A DNA stretch of 64,000 bases from Manihot esculenta (GCF_001659605.2 NC_035165.2:13016445-13080444), one strand, 5' to 3'. Positions 34,276 through 47,478 are shown, counted from the first letter of the stretch. Numbers and translations are program-made. Notes: a model not told the origin generated them from the sequence alone.

Positions 34276-34914
34276 GGGACCATGTAGAGGACTATTGGTG
34301 ACAAATTCATCCTTGATGTGATTAGCTGTGATGTGATGCATTTCATGTTATCATATATTTTAAATGTTTTATTATTCTGCTCAGTGGGCTCTTGTAGCTC
34401 ACCCCTCTCCCTTAACCCCCCAGGCGTGCATGTACAGGGTAGACCAGGAGGTCAGCAAGAGTAATGAAGTCTTATGTATGTAATAGATAGTGTGGACATG
34501 ATAAATGTATTAATGTTATGTAAAAGTACGGTTTTAGTCATGTAATGATATTGAGGATTAGAGATTGTGCTTGACTTTATGTATAAGGTATCCCTTTTAA
34601 TACATGATCTTAGATGTTTTATGATGCTTATGTAAACCAACTCAACGTATTATGTATCGCCCATTGGGGCATTGATGAGATCCCACTAAGGGGTCATGTT
34701 TATAATTATGTTTATGTTCAGTGCATGCACAGGTTGAGTTGGTGTATGAGAGAATGAATGAAAGAAAAGTTTTAATTTTTATGCATGTTGTTGATCATGT
34801 ATGGGATTAATCAGGTTCACAGGAAGCATGTTAGGCTTGCTACGGGTCCCGGCGGCCTTAAGTCGACCTGGATCCTAGCGCCGGTAGCGGTCCGATTTTC
34901 GGGTCGTTACAGAA

Positions 34915-34927
34915 TGGTATCAGAGCC
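34915..34927 (+). promoter_or_regulatory. Primer-binding site, tRNA-Met type (element 1)
   Basis: TGGTATCAGAGCC three bases after the LTR end. Confidence 0.9.
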
Positions 34928-35170
34928 AGGTTCATATGGTCGGACCTAGAGTGTCGGACTCATAGATGTTATAGAAGGTCAAGCACAATAGGAAGATCAT
35001 GTCCACTAGGATAGGATGTGGAGTCCTGTCTTGCATGATGATGTGAAATGCCATGATTATATGCATGTGCATTAATGATATGTGATGTATGTGATGAGGG
35101 TTCATGTGTGCTCACATGAACCATATGATGCTAATGTTTGCTTGTTATGTGCTGCCTTTCAGAAAACAGG

Positions 35171-38100
35171 ATGAGAGGAACTCGTCGATCTGCACGATTG
35201 ACTGGAGTGCCACTTGAGGATGAGGGCATGAGCGCCCGTCCTCCTACATTGCCTAGGGCAATGTCTAGTAGGTCTAATAGAAAAAGAGCAGTAAGAGACC
35301 CTAGAAGGTCTCTGGATCTGGGTAGAAGCAGATCAGTGAGGGGAACAGTTCTGGGAGGAATGTCTGAGGACATGGGGGTTGATATGGATGTAGAGCAGAG
35401 GAGGGATGGCAGTCTGGAAGTTAGCATGTCAGAAGAGGGAATGGGAGAGTCCCAAGGAGGCACTCAGGCCTCGGGATTTGTTCAGCCACCCCACTACCCA
35501 CACTTCTCACAAAATCCCGGGTATTCGATGGGAGGTACATCGGATTACCCTAGCTTCACCCCTTATCCCACACAGATGCCATACCCACCCTACTACCCAC
35601 CATATTCACAATACCCAATGTATCCACCCTCACCTTACTATCCAAACCCAGCAAACCCTACCTCAGAAAATGCTGCACCCCCACCTCCACCACCTACAGA
35701 ACCAGCAGCCCCAGTAACTCAACCTTCTAGACCTAGCTCAGCCAGTGGGAGCAAGGTCAAGATGACCGACTACATGAAACTGGGTGCTCCTCAATATGAA
35801 AAAAGGGGATGACCCATTTGTGTATCTTGAAAGGGTTAAGGTGATCACAGATGAGATTGGGGCTGATGACAGTAGAGCCATTCAGATGGTTGGGTTCACG
35901 CTTAAGTGCAAGAAGGCACGAGAGTGGTTCAAGAATTATGTGAACCCGAGAGTGGACAGCATGTCCTGGGAGGAGTTTGCAAACGAGTTTGCAGGATGGG
36001 CTTTTCCCGATAGTTCAAGGGAGCTGAAGATGATAGAGTTTGAGCAGTTGAGGCAGACCGATGATATGAGTGTAGAGGAGTTCACAGACAGATTCTTGGA
36101 GCTGTTGCCATTTGCAGGGCAAAATCTTGACTCGGACCAGAAAAGGTCAAGGGGGTATATCATGAAACTCCACTCCAGGTATTCCTCCTTGATCCAGTCA
36201 GCAGATAGGGAGAGCTTCCATGCCATAGTGGATATGGCCCGGAAAATGGAGACCAGTGCCATCGTTCAGGGGACAGTTAAGTAGTCAGTAGCACAACCTT
36301 TTGGTTCTAAGACCCCAGGCTCTTCTTCTTTTAGTGCAGCAGCTTCAGGCAGCAAGAGGTGGAGCAGTACCACCAAGAAGTCGAAGAAGAACAAGTTTCG
36401 GAACAAGGTCAAGTCCAGTCTGGGACTAGGGAGTGGCTAAAGCTCTGGTGCGGATAATGCAGTTTGTGCAAGGTGTGGTAAACCACACAAGGGAGTATGT
36501 CGGTTCGGGACGACAACCTGTTTCAGATGTGGTCAAGAGGGGCATATGGCTCGAGAATGTCCAAGAGCAGTCCCGATGGCTCAGTCCCAGCAGACAGCTT
36601 CAGGTAGTGTAGCGCAGGCAGTAGCTCCAGCCGCGACTCAGGCCAGTGGCAGAGGTAGAGGGAGAGGAGCAGCCTCTTCTTCAGCGGGTTTCAGAGGTGA
36701 AGGTCCATCAGCTCCAGCACGGATCTTCACGATGACTCAGCAGGAGGCAGATGCATCTAACACCGTGGTGGCAGGTAACTTAGTCATTGGTTGTTCAGAT
36801 GTGTATGCCTTGATAGACCCTGGTGCATCTCATTCTTTTATTGCTCCGAGAGCCGTTCAGAGGTTAGGGTTGATGATCTCTGGGTTAGAGTGTCCTCTCT
36901 GGGTCAGTGGACCCAAGTGTGATCCATCAGTGGCAGAGTCAGTCTGCCAGTGTAGTCCTGTGTTTGTTGAGGGAATATGCTTGTCCGCCGACCTTGTGGT
37001 TCTAGACTTGACAAATTTTGACGTCATTCTAGGGATGGACTGGCTATCTACCCATGGTGCTACCTTGGACTGCAGGGACAAGGTAGTCAGGTTCAGAGGT
37101 CAGGATGGGTCAGAGGTTGTCTTCAGGGGAGACAGGAGGAGTACACCCAGAGGTCTGATATCAGCTCTTCAGGCTCGTAGGTTGCTTAGGAAGGGATGTC
37201 AGGGGTATTTGGCTCATGTGAGAGAGCTTAGCAGTCAGGTTAGAGAGCCCGCCTCGGTGCCAGTGGTTAGAGAGTTTCTAGACGTCTTCCCAGACGAGCT
37301 GCCAGGTTTACCACCTACTAGGGAGATAGAGTTCGAGATAGAACTGATGCCTGGAACCCGACCGATCTCTATCCCTTCCTACAGGATGGCTCCAGCCGAG
37401 TTAAAAGAATTGAAGAAACAGTTGCAAGAGCTGGTAGAAAAGGGCTTCATCCGACCGAGTACCTCACCCTGGGGTGCTCCAGTCTTGTTTGTCAAAAAGA
37501 AGGATGGATTCCTTAGACTTTGTATCGACTACAGACAGTTGAACAAAGTCACTACCAAGAATAAGTACCCGTTGCCTAGTATCGACGATCTATTTGACCA
37601 GCTAGCCGGAGCAGGTTGTTTCTCCAAAATAGATCTGAGATCGGGGTACCACCAGCTAAGGATAAGGGAGGAGGATGTACCGAAGACAGCTTTCAGGACC
37701 AGATATGGGCATTTTGAGTTCCTTGTAATGCCGTTCGGGTTAACCAACGCCCCTGCAGCATTCATGGATCTCATGAACAGAGTGTTTAACCAGTACCTGG
37801 ACCACTTCGTTATTGTCTTCATAGATGATATCTTAGTGTATTCCAGGAATGCAGAGGAGCATGCCCATCATCTACGGTTGGTTTTGCAGACCTTGAGGGA
37901 ACATGGCTTGTATGCCAAGTTCTCTAAGTGTGAGTTCTGGCTGAGGAGCATTTCGTTCTTGGGGCATGTAGTGTCAGAGAATGGGATAGAGGTGGACCCT
38001 AAGAAGGTAGAAGCTGTAGCTAACTGGCCTAGACCCACTTTAGTGACAGAGATCAGGAGTTTCTTGGGTTTGGCAGGTTACTACAGGAGGTTCGTTCAGG

Positions 38101-40010
38101 ACTTCTCGAAAATAGCAACTCCTCTGACCAAGTTAACCAGGAAGAATCAAAAGTTTGTGTGGACCGACCAATGCGAAGAGAGTTTTGAAGAGCTTAAGAA
38201 GAGGTTGACTTCTGCACTAGTGTTAGCTCTGCCATCTAGTGATGAGGATTTTACAGTCTTTTGTGATGCGTCCCGTGTGGGACTGGGTTGTGTACTAATG
38301 CAGAATGAAAGGGTAATTGCTTATGCTTCTAGACAGCTGAAGAAGCACGAGTTAAATTACCCCACGCATGACCTAGAGATGGCAGCAGTAATCTTTGCAC
38401 TCAAGATGTGGAGGCACTACCTCTATGGGGTAAAATGTGAGATCTTTACAGATCATAAGAGCCTGCAGTACATCCTGAGTCAAAGCGATTTGAATTTGAG
38501 ACAGAGGAGATGGGTAGAGCTGCTGAGTGACTATGATTGCAAGATTCAGTACCATCCGGGAAAGGCGAATGTCGTGGCAGACGCCCTAAGCCGGAAGTCA
38601 CTAGGCAGTTTATCCCACATATCGGCAGAAAGGAGACCAGTGGTGAAGGAGTTTTACAAGCTTATTGATGAAGGTCTACAGTTGGAGTTGTCTGGTACAA
38701 GTGCTTTAGTGGCCCAGATGAAAGTGACACCTGTGTTTCTGGAGCAAGTGGCTCAGAAACAGCACGAGGACCCAGAGTTAGTGAAGATTGCCAGGACTGT
38801 TCAGTCAGGCAAGGACAGTGAGTTCAGATTTGACAGTAAGGGGATCCTCCGCTATGGGAGTCGATTGTGTGTACCAGATGACATAGGGCTAAAAGGAGAC
38901 ATTATGAGGGAGGCTCATAATGCAAGATACAGCGTTCACCCCGGAGCCACCAAGATGTATCAAGATATGAAGAAAGTTTATTGGTGGCCAGCTATGAAGA
39001 AAGAAGTGGCACAGTTTGTGTCAGCCTGCGAAGTGTGTCAGAGGGTGAAGCTGGAACATCAGAAGCCGGCTGGAATGCTTAACCCGCTACCTATTCCAAA
39101 GTGGAAATGGGAGAATATAGCTATGGACTTCGTAGTGGGGTTACCGGCGGCGTCCAACAGATTGGACTCCATATGGGTGATTGTGGACAAACTCACCAAA
39201 TCTGCTCACTTCATCCCTGTCAGGAGTGGCTATTCTGTGGACAAGTTGGCGCAGGTGTATGTAGATGAGATCGTCAGGCTGCATGGGGTTCCTGTTTCAA
39301 TAGTGTCTGATAGAGGTCCCCAGTTCACCTCCAGGTTTTGGCGGAGTCTGCAGAATGCCATGGGTACTAGGTTGGATTTCAGTACTGCCTTCCACCTCCA
39401 GACTGATGGACAGTCAGAAAGGACCATCCAGACTATCGAGGATATGCTCAGAATGTGTGTGCTGGACTTTGGCGGTTCTTGGAGGTAGCATCTACCTTTG
39501 GTGGAGTTTGCCTACAATAACAGCCATCATGCTAGCATCGAGATGGCTCCATATGAAGCTTTGTACGGAAGGAAGTGCAGGTCACCTGTTTGCTGGGAGG
39601 AAGTTGGAGAGAAGGCCTTGGCAGGGCCTGAGCTAGTAGAGATTACCAGCAGGGTGGTACCCATAATCAGAGAAAGGATCAGGACTGCTGCAAGCAGACA
39701 GAAGAGTTATGCAGACATCTGCAGAAGGCAGGTAGAGTTTCAGGAGGGAGATCTGGTATTGCTCAAGGTGTCTCCAATGAAAGGAGTGGTTCACGTTGGG
39801 AAGAAAGGTAAACTAGCCCCACGATACATCGGACCCTTTGAAGTCTTGCAAAAGATTGGGAATGTGTCGTACAAGCTGGATTTACCTGCTTCAATGGAAA
39901 CAATCCATCCGGTTTTCCATGTTTCCATGTTGAGAAAGTTCGTGTCAGATCCGGGCAAGGTTCTTAGTGAGCCTGATATGGAGATCCAAGAAGATCTCAC
40001 CTATGTTGAG
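35171..40010 (+). pseudogene. Element 1 gag-pol (first part), broken
   Basis: Starts [19 protein letters not shown], directly after an acceptor-like TTTCAG at 35157-35162. One extra A in a run near 35803 shifts frame. Stops occur at 36282-36284 (TAG after K, where relatives have CAG), 36438-36440 (TAA, serine in relatives) and 39486-39488 (TAG, glutamine in relatives). A 15-base in-frame deletion lies near 36325. Domains: Gag core 35750-36280, zinc knuckle near 36470-36560, protease [10 protein letters not shown] near 36810, RT FIDDIL at 37818-37835, RNase [14 protein letters not shown] near 38250, and integrase [12 protein letters not shown] near 39305. It ends in LTYVE where element 2 is inserted. 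Confidence 0.9.
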
Positions 40011-42149
40011 TGTAATACCCGGCTAGACTCCGGTATCGGAATTCCTACCGTCCGGTGGGATCTCGGATGTCGGAGACCTCTAGAAGGGTAAAATCATGTT
40101 TTTGTAAAATGTTTTCATGTTTTTAATGGTTTTAAGTATGGAATTAAATGAGTTTTTGCATGAGAAGTCCTTGGAGGAAAACCCAGGTTCGGCCGCCGAA
40201 AGTCAAGTTCGGCCGCCGAACATGGCATGGATGCGGAAGCGCATTCGGCCCCCGAACGTGGCCTGGCCAGCCACCTATAAAAGGGGCACTTAGCCGAAAA
40301 GGGCGAGTTTTCTCCCATTTTCGGCCACAGCAAGCTTCCGACCTTCCCTTTGCAACTCTTGTGTTCTTCCTCCAAATCTCTTCCATTTTCTTGAGTTTTA
40401 AACTCACGTTTGCAAGTTTTGAGCATTTAAGCCAAGTTTTGGAGCTTTGGGAACTCAGGAGCTCATTTTCATGGATCTCCAAGTTTAGGTCGTCTCCCTC
40501 TCGATCTTCAAGAGGTAAGGGCCGATCTTAAGCTCCTTATGTGTTTTAAGTAAGTTTTATGCAAGATCTATGGGTAGAAATGCATGTTAGGTTATATGTT
40601 GAGTTATGGGTTAATATTGATGTTTTGAACAATGTGTGTGGATTTTGTGTGTTTGAAGTGTTGTAGTTGGGGTATATGACTGCTTGAGACCCCTAGGAAC
40701 TTGTATGCATGTTTTAGTTGAGATTTATGCATGATTTGAGGTTTTGGGAGGCAAGAGGTTCATGTGAACCAAGTTTCTGCCCTTCTGGCAGAAACCAGGT
40801 TCGGCCGCCGAAAGGAGTTTCGGCCGCCGAACCCCCTTGTGGAGGCAGCATTCGGCTGCCGAAGCTTGCCCCCGAAAGAAGACTTTCGTCTCTGTCTGGG
40901 AGTTTCGGCCGCCGAAGGTGCCGCCGAATCTGCCTGACTTTCGGCTCTGAAGGGACTTTCGGCCGCCGAACCTGCCGCCGAAAGTGCCCTGTTCAGCCAT
41001 TTCTTGCATGTTTTTATGTGATGTTTTCAGGATGTTTTAGGGGGTTTTTGGGGAGTATTTTAGAGTTATGTTCAAGTATGTTTGGTCCCTCATTTGAGTC
41101 CACCTGTGTAGGTTCGGACCCGAGGAACCGAGGACCCCAGCAGTGAGTTCAGCTGCTTCGGTGTTGTCAGAGTCAGCCAGAGGTGAGTGGAACTAAACTT
41201 AATCTTTTAAATTAAATGTTTTATCATGTTTCATGCATCATGATTATGCAATAGGGTGATTGCATTAGTTTCACGAATATGCCGCATTGCATCATGTGTT
41301 GTTGATGTGGGTGAATGTTGGATGACCCAATTAGTCCATGACAGGAAGACCAGGACCCCATTCTACGGCCTGGCACGGAAATGAAAGACCAGGACCCCAT
41401 TCTACGGCCTGGCACGATTGTGGACTCGAAGACCAGGAGCCCAGAGGAGGCCCTGGAATAATGGTAAGTAATGTATGTATGACAGGAAGACCAGGACCCC
41501 ATGCTACGGCCTGGCACTATGTTAGCTTGGACTAATTGGTGACAAGTTCACCCAACCCTTATGTGAATTGTCTGTGTTATGATGCATTTCATAGAGCATA
41601 GTATTTATGTGTTTTAATAGTTCAGCTCACTGGGCTTTTAGCTCACCCCTCTCCCTTTACCCCAGGCTTGCAGGTACAGTATAGAGCAGGAGTCCGGATA
41701 GAGTAAAGAAGTTCTGTTTATGTAATAGCTAGCAATGGACATGATCAAATTGTAATGTAAAAGTACAGCATAGTTATGTAATGAGGTTTATGGATGTTAG
41801 AGGTGTGCTTGACCATAGATTGTTGTTATCCCTTTTAAAACATGATCTTAGAGATTTTTATGATGTTTATGCAAACCAACTCAACACAGGTTATGTCACC
41901 CATTTGGGGGCACTGATGAGATCCCACAGAGGGATCAATGTTTATGATTTATGTTATGTACAATGCATGCACAGGTTGAGTTTGGTTGATGTTCATGAAA
42001 AGAAAAGTTTTAATTTTTATGTATGTTGTTGATCATGTATGGGATTATACAGGTTTACAGGTTATATGTCAGGCTTGCTACGGGTCCCGGCGGCCTTAAG
42101 CCGATCTGGATCCTAGCGCCGGTAGCGGTCCGATTTCCGGGTCGTTACA
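40011..42149 (+). repeat. Element 2 5' LTR
   Basis: TGTAATACCCGG to GGGTCGTTACA, 2139 bases. TATAAAA at 40276. It carries one copy of the paired palindrome segment (40188-40222) that occurs twice in its 3' LTR, suggesting loss of about 92 bases by recombination between direct repeats. Four hairpin units lie at 41340-41515, and the long-range stem arms are 41875-41885 and 41975-41986 (one bulged T). Confidence 0.95.
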
Positions 42150-42152
42150 GAA

Positions 42153-42165
42153 TGGTATCAGAGCC
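42153..42165 (+). promoter_or_regulatory. Primer-binding site, tRNA-Met type (element 2)
   Basis: TGGTATCAGAGCC three bases after the LTR end. Confidence 0.9.
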
Positions 42166-42420
42166 CTAGGTTCATATGGTCGGACCTAGAGTGTCGGGCT
42201 CATAGATGTTATAGAAGGTCAAGCACAATAGGAAAAGATCATGTCCACTAGGATAGGATGTGGAGTCCTGTCTTGCATGATGATGTGAAATGCCATGATA
42301 ATATGCATGTGCATTTATGATATGCTGATATGTGATGTATGTGATGCGGGTTCATGTGTGCCCACATGAACCATATGATGCTAATGTTTATGTGCTGTGC
42401 ACTGTTTTTCAGAAAACAGG

Positions 42421-45400
42421 ATGAGAGGAACTCGTCGATCAGCAAGATTGACTGGAGTACCACCTGAGGATGAGGGCATGAGCGCCCGTCCTCCAGCATT
42501 GCCTAGGGCAATGTCTAGTAGGTCTAACCGAGAAAGAGCAGCAAGAGACCCTAGAAGGTCTTTGGATCTGGGTAGAAGCAGATCAGTCAGAGGAACAGTT
42601 CAGGGAGGAATATCTGAGAGCATGGGGGATGAGATGGATGTAGAGCAGAGGAGGGATGGCAGTCTGGGAGTTGGCATGTCAGAGGAAGGTATGGGAGAGT
42701 CCCAAGGAGGCACTCAGGCCTCGGGATTTGTTCAGCCACCTCACTACCCACATTTCTCACAACATCCCGGGTATTCGATGGGAGGTACATCGGATTACCC
42801 TAGTTTCACCCCTTATCCCACACAGATGCCATACCCACCATACTACCCACCATACTCTCAGTACCCAATGTATCCACCTCCACCCTACTATCCAAGTCCA
42901 GCAAACCCTACCTCAGAAAATGTTGCACCATCTCCACCACCTGCAGAACCAGCAGCCCCAGTTACTCAACCTTCTAGACCTAGTTCAGCCAGTGGGAGCA
43001 AGGTCAAGATGACTGACTACATGAAGTTGGGTGCTCCTCAGTATGAAAAAGGGGATGACCCGTTTGTGTATCTTGAGAGGGTCAAGGTGATCACAGATGA
43101 GATTGTGGCTGATGATAGTAGAGCCATTCAGATGGCTGGGTTCACACTTAAGTGCAAGAAGGCACGAGAGTGGTTCAAGAATTATGTGAACCCGAGAGTG
43201 GACAGCATGACTTGGGAAGAGTTTGCAAACGAGTTTGCAGGATGGGCTTTTCCCGATAGTTCAAGGGAGCTGAAGATGATAGAGTTTGAACAGTTGAGGC
43301 AGACGGATGAAATGGGTGTGGAGGAGTTCACCGACCGATTTTTGGAGCTGTTGCCTTTTTCTGGGCAGAGTCTGGACACAGATTCGAAGAGGTCAAGGAG
43401 GTATGTTATGAAACTCCATTCCAGGTATTCCTCCTTGATTCAGTCAGTGGACAGGGAGAGCTTCCATGCCATAGTAGATATGGCCAGGAAAATGGAGGCC
43501 AGTGCCATCGTTCAGGGGACAGTTAAGCAGTCAGTGGCACAGTCTTCCGGTTCTAAAACTCCGGGTGGGGGAAGATTAGATCCCTCTACCCTGAGTGCAG
43601 CAGCTTCAGGCAGTAAGAGATGGGGTAAACCCAAGGGTAAGAAGAACAAGTTCTGGAATAAAGTCAAGTCTAGTCTGGGATTTGGGAGTGGCTCAAGCTC
43701 TGGTGCGGATAATGCAGTTTGTGCGAGGTGTGGTAAGCCACACAGGGGAGTATGTTGGTTTGGGACGAACGCCTATTTCAGATGTGGTCAGGAGGGGCAT
43801 ATGGCTCGAGATTGTCCAAGAGCAGTCCCGATGGCTCAGTCCCAGCAGACAGCTTCAGGCAGTGTAGCACAGCCAGCAGCTCCAGCCATGACTCAGGCCA
43901 GTGGCAGAGGCAGAGGGAGAGGGGCAGCCTCTTCTTCAGCGGGTTTCAGAGGTGAAGGTCCATCAGCTCCGGCACGGATCTTCACAATGACACAGCAGGA
44001 GGCAGATGCATCTAACACCGTGGTGGCAGGTAACTTAATTATTGGTTGTTCAGATGTATATGCCTTGATGGACCCTGGCGCATCTCATTCTTTTATCGCT
44101 CCGAGAGCCGTGGGGAGGTTGGGTCTGATGACTTCTGGGTTAGAGTGTCCTCTCTGGGTCAGTGGACCCAAGTGTGATCCATCTGTGGCAGAGTCAGTCT
44201 GCCAGTGTAGTCCTGTGTTTGTTGAGAGAAGATGCTTGTCCGCCGACCTAGTGATTCTAGATTTGACAGATTTTGACATCATTCTAGGGATGGACTGGCT
44301 ATCTACCCATAGTGCTACCTTGGACTGCAGGGACAAGGTAGTCAGGTTCAGAGGTCAGGATGGGTCTGAGGTTGTCTTTAGAGGAGACAGGAGGGGTACA
44401 CCTAGAGGTCTGATATCAGCCCTTCAGGCTCGTAGGTTGCTCAGGAGGGGATGTCAGGGGTATTTGGCTCATGTGAGAGAGCTTAGTAGTCAGGTCAGAG
44501 AGCCCGCCTCGGTGCCAGTGGTTAGAGAGTTCTTAGATGTGTTCCCAAACGAGCTGCCAGGTTTACCACCTGCTAGGGAGATAGAATTCGAGATAGAACT
44601 GATGCCTGGAACCCGACCGATCTCTATCCCTCCCTACAGGATGGCGCCAGCAGAATTGAAAGAGTTGAAGGAGCAGTTGCAGGAGTTGGTAGACAAGGGC
44701 TTCATCCGACCGAGTACCTCACCCTGGGGTGCTCCAGTCTTGTTTGTGAGAAAGAAGGATGGATCCCTTAGACTTTGTATCGACTACAGGCAGTTGAACA
44801 AAGTCACTACCAAGAACAAGTACCCATTGCCAAGGATCGACGATCTATTCGACCAGCTAGCAGGAGCGGGTTGTTTCTCCAAAATAGATCTGAGGTCCGG
44901 GTATCATCAGTTGAGGATCAGGGAAGAGGATGTACCGAAGACAGCTTTCAGGACCAGATATGGGCATTTTGAGTTCCTTGTAATGCCGTTCGGGTTAACT
45001 AACGCCCCTGCAGCATTCATGGACCTCATGAACAGAGTGTTTAGCCAGTACCTGGATCACTTCGTTATTGTCTTCATAGATGATATCTTGGTGTATTCCA
45101 GGAATGCAGAGGAGCATGCCCATCATCTGAGGTTGGTTCTACAGACCTTGAGGGAACATGGCTTGTATGCCAAGTTCTCCAAGTGTGAGTTCTGGCTAAG
45201 GAGCATTTCGTTCTTGGGGCATGTAGTGTCAGAGAATGGTATAGAGGTAGACCCCAAGAAGACAGAAACTGTGGCTAATTGGCCTAGACCCACTTCAGTA
45301 TCAGAGATCAGGAGTTTCTTGGGTTTGGCAGGTTACTACAGGAGGTTCGTTCAGGACTTCTCGAAAATTTTAGCTCCTCTGACCAGACTAACCAGGAAGA

Positions 45401-47415
45401 ATCAAAAGTTTCTGTGGACCGACCAGTGCGAGGAGAGTTTTGAAGAGCTCAAGAAGAGGTTGACTTCAGCACCAGTTTTAGCTCTGCCATCTAGTGATGA
45501 GGACTTTACAGTCTTTTGTGATGCGTCCCGTGTGGGACTGGGTTGTGTACTAATGCAGAATGAGAGGGTGATCGCTTATGCTTCTAGGCAGCTGAAGAAG
45601 CATGAGTTGAATTACCCCACACATGACCTTGAGATGGCAGCAGTAATCTTTGCACTCAAGATATGGAGACACTACCTCTATGGGGTTAAATGTGAGATCT
45701 TTACGGATCATAAGAGCCTGCAATACATCTTGAGTCAAAGAGATTTGAATTTGAGACAGAGGAGGTGGGTAGAGCTGCTGAGTGACTATGATTGCAAGAT
45801 TCAGTATCATCCGGGTAAGGCGAATGTCGTGGCAGATGCTCTAAGCCGGAAGTCACTAGGCAGTCTATCCCACATCACGGCAGAGAGGAGACCAGTGGTG
45901 AAGGAGTTTTACAAGCTCATTGAGGAAGGTCTATAGTTGGAGTTGTCTGGTACAGGTGCTTTAGTTGCTCAGATGAAAGTGACACCCGTGTTTCTGGAGC
46001 AGGTGGCTCAGAAACAGCATGAGGACCCAGAGTTAGTGAAGATTGCCAGGACTGTTCAGTCAGGCAAGGACAGTGAGTTCAGATTTGACAATAGGGGAAT
46101 CCTCCGCTATGGGAGTCGATTGTGTGTACCAGATGACATAGGGCTAAAAGGAGACATTATGAGAGAGGCTCATAATGCAAGATACAGCATTCACCCTGGA
46201 GCCACCAAGATGTATCAAGATCTGAAGAAAGTTTACTGGTGGCCAGCTATGAAGAAAGAAGTGGCACAGTTTGTGTCAGCCTGCGAAGTGTGTCAGAGGG
46301 TGAAGTTGGAACATCAGAAGCCGGCTGGAATGCTTAACCCGCTACCTATTCCAGAATGGAAATGGGAGAATATAGCTATGGACTTCGTAGTGGGGTTACC
46401 GGCGACGTCCAACAGATTGGACTCCATATGGGTGATTATGGACAGACTCACCAAATCTGCTCACTTCATCCCTGTCAGGAGTGACTATTCTGTGGACAAG
46501 TTGGCGCTGGTGTACGTTGATGAGATAGTCAGACTACATGGGGTTCCTGTTTCTATAGTGTCAGATAGAGGGCCCCAGTTCAGCTCCAGGTTTTGGTGGA
46601 GTCTGCAGGATGCCATGGGTACTAGATTGAATTTTAGCACTGCCTTCCATCCACAGACGGACGGACAGTCGGAGAGGACCATCCAAACTATCGAAGATAT
46701 TCTAAGAATGTGTGTGCTGGACTTTGGCGGTTCTTGGAGGCAACATCTACCTTTGGTGGAGTTTGCCTACAATAACAGCCATCATGCTAGCATCGGGATG
46801 GCTCCATATGAAGCTTTATATGGGAGGAAGTGCAGGTCACCTGTTTGCTGGGAAGAAGTTGGAGAAAAGGCCTTGGCAGGGCCTGAGCTAGTAGAGATTA
46901 CCAGCAGGGTGGTACCCTTAATCAGAGAGAGAATCAAGACGGCTGCAAGCAGACAGAAGAGTTATGCAGACATCCGCAGAAGACTAGTAGAGTTTCAGGA
47001 GGGGGATCTGGTATTGCTTAAGGTGTCTCCAATGAAAAGAGTGGTTCGGTTTGGGAAGAAGGGTAAACTAGCCCCACGATACATCGGACCCTTTGAAATC
47101 TTGCAAAGGATTGGGAATGTATCGTACAAGCTGGATTTACCTGCTTCAATGGAGAGAATTCATCCGGTTTTCCATGTTTCTATGTTGAGAAAATTCGTGT
47201 AAGATCCGGGCAAGGTTCTTAGTGAGCCTGATGTGGAGATCCAAGAGGATCTCACCTATGTTGAACAGCCAGTACGGATCCTAGACACCCAGATCAGAAA
47301 GCTAAGGAACAAGGAAATCCCGATGGTGAAAGTCCTTTGGAACCACCACAATTTGGAAGAATGTACCTGAGAGACATGGGAGTCTATGCTCCGGCAATAT
47401 CCTCATCTCTTTTAA
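42421..47415 (+). pseudogene. Element 2 gag-pol polyprotein with three premature stops
   Basis: The start ATG at 42421 ([19 protein letters not shown]) follows acceptor-like TTTTTCAG. One frame runs to TAA at 47413-47415, broken by TAG 45934-45936 (CAG in relatives), TAA 47200-47202 (serine) and TGA 47368-47370 (tryptophan). Domain order: disordered P/Y-rich N-terminus, Gag core (43010-43530), zinc knuckle ([15 protein letters not shown] near 43770), protease [10 protein letters not shown] (near 44068), and RT with FIDDIL at 45073-45090. Next come RNase H ([13 protein letters not shown] near 45510; DHKSL near 45707), integrase zinc region (CEVCQRVK near 46280) and core ([12 protein letters not shown] near 46558; TDGQSERT near 46658). 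The C-terminal chromodomain begins QPVRILDTQIRKL. It copies itself through an RNA intermediate in virus-like particles, and the chromodomain is expected to direct integration to heterochromatin. Confidence 0.92.
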
Positions 47416-47478
47416 GGTTAGTCTCTATGTATTTCATGTATGTATGTTATGTTGTTTGCTATGCATGTGCTAGTTGAG

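Larger units (their letters stand above)
32694..34911 (+). repeat. Element 1 5' LTR
   Basis: TGTAATACCTGG to GGGTCGTTACA, 2218 bases. U3 carries four GCCGCC-type palindromes (32870-33000) before TATAAAA at 33051. Downstream are a GTAAGA donor-like site at 33291, a second palindrome cluster (33570-33765), the conserved block 33887-33959 with splice-like borders, two hairpins (34160-34275) and a perfect 11-base long-range stem (34636-34646 with 34733-34743). Confidence 0.95.

Noticed and set aside
42421..47415. Element 2 as a currently active autonomous element
   Set aside because: Three in-frame stops, two of them before the integrase C-terminus is complete; it would need functions supplied by another copy.
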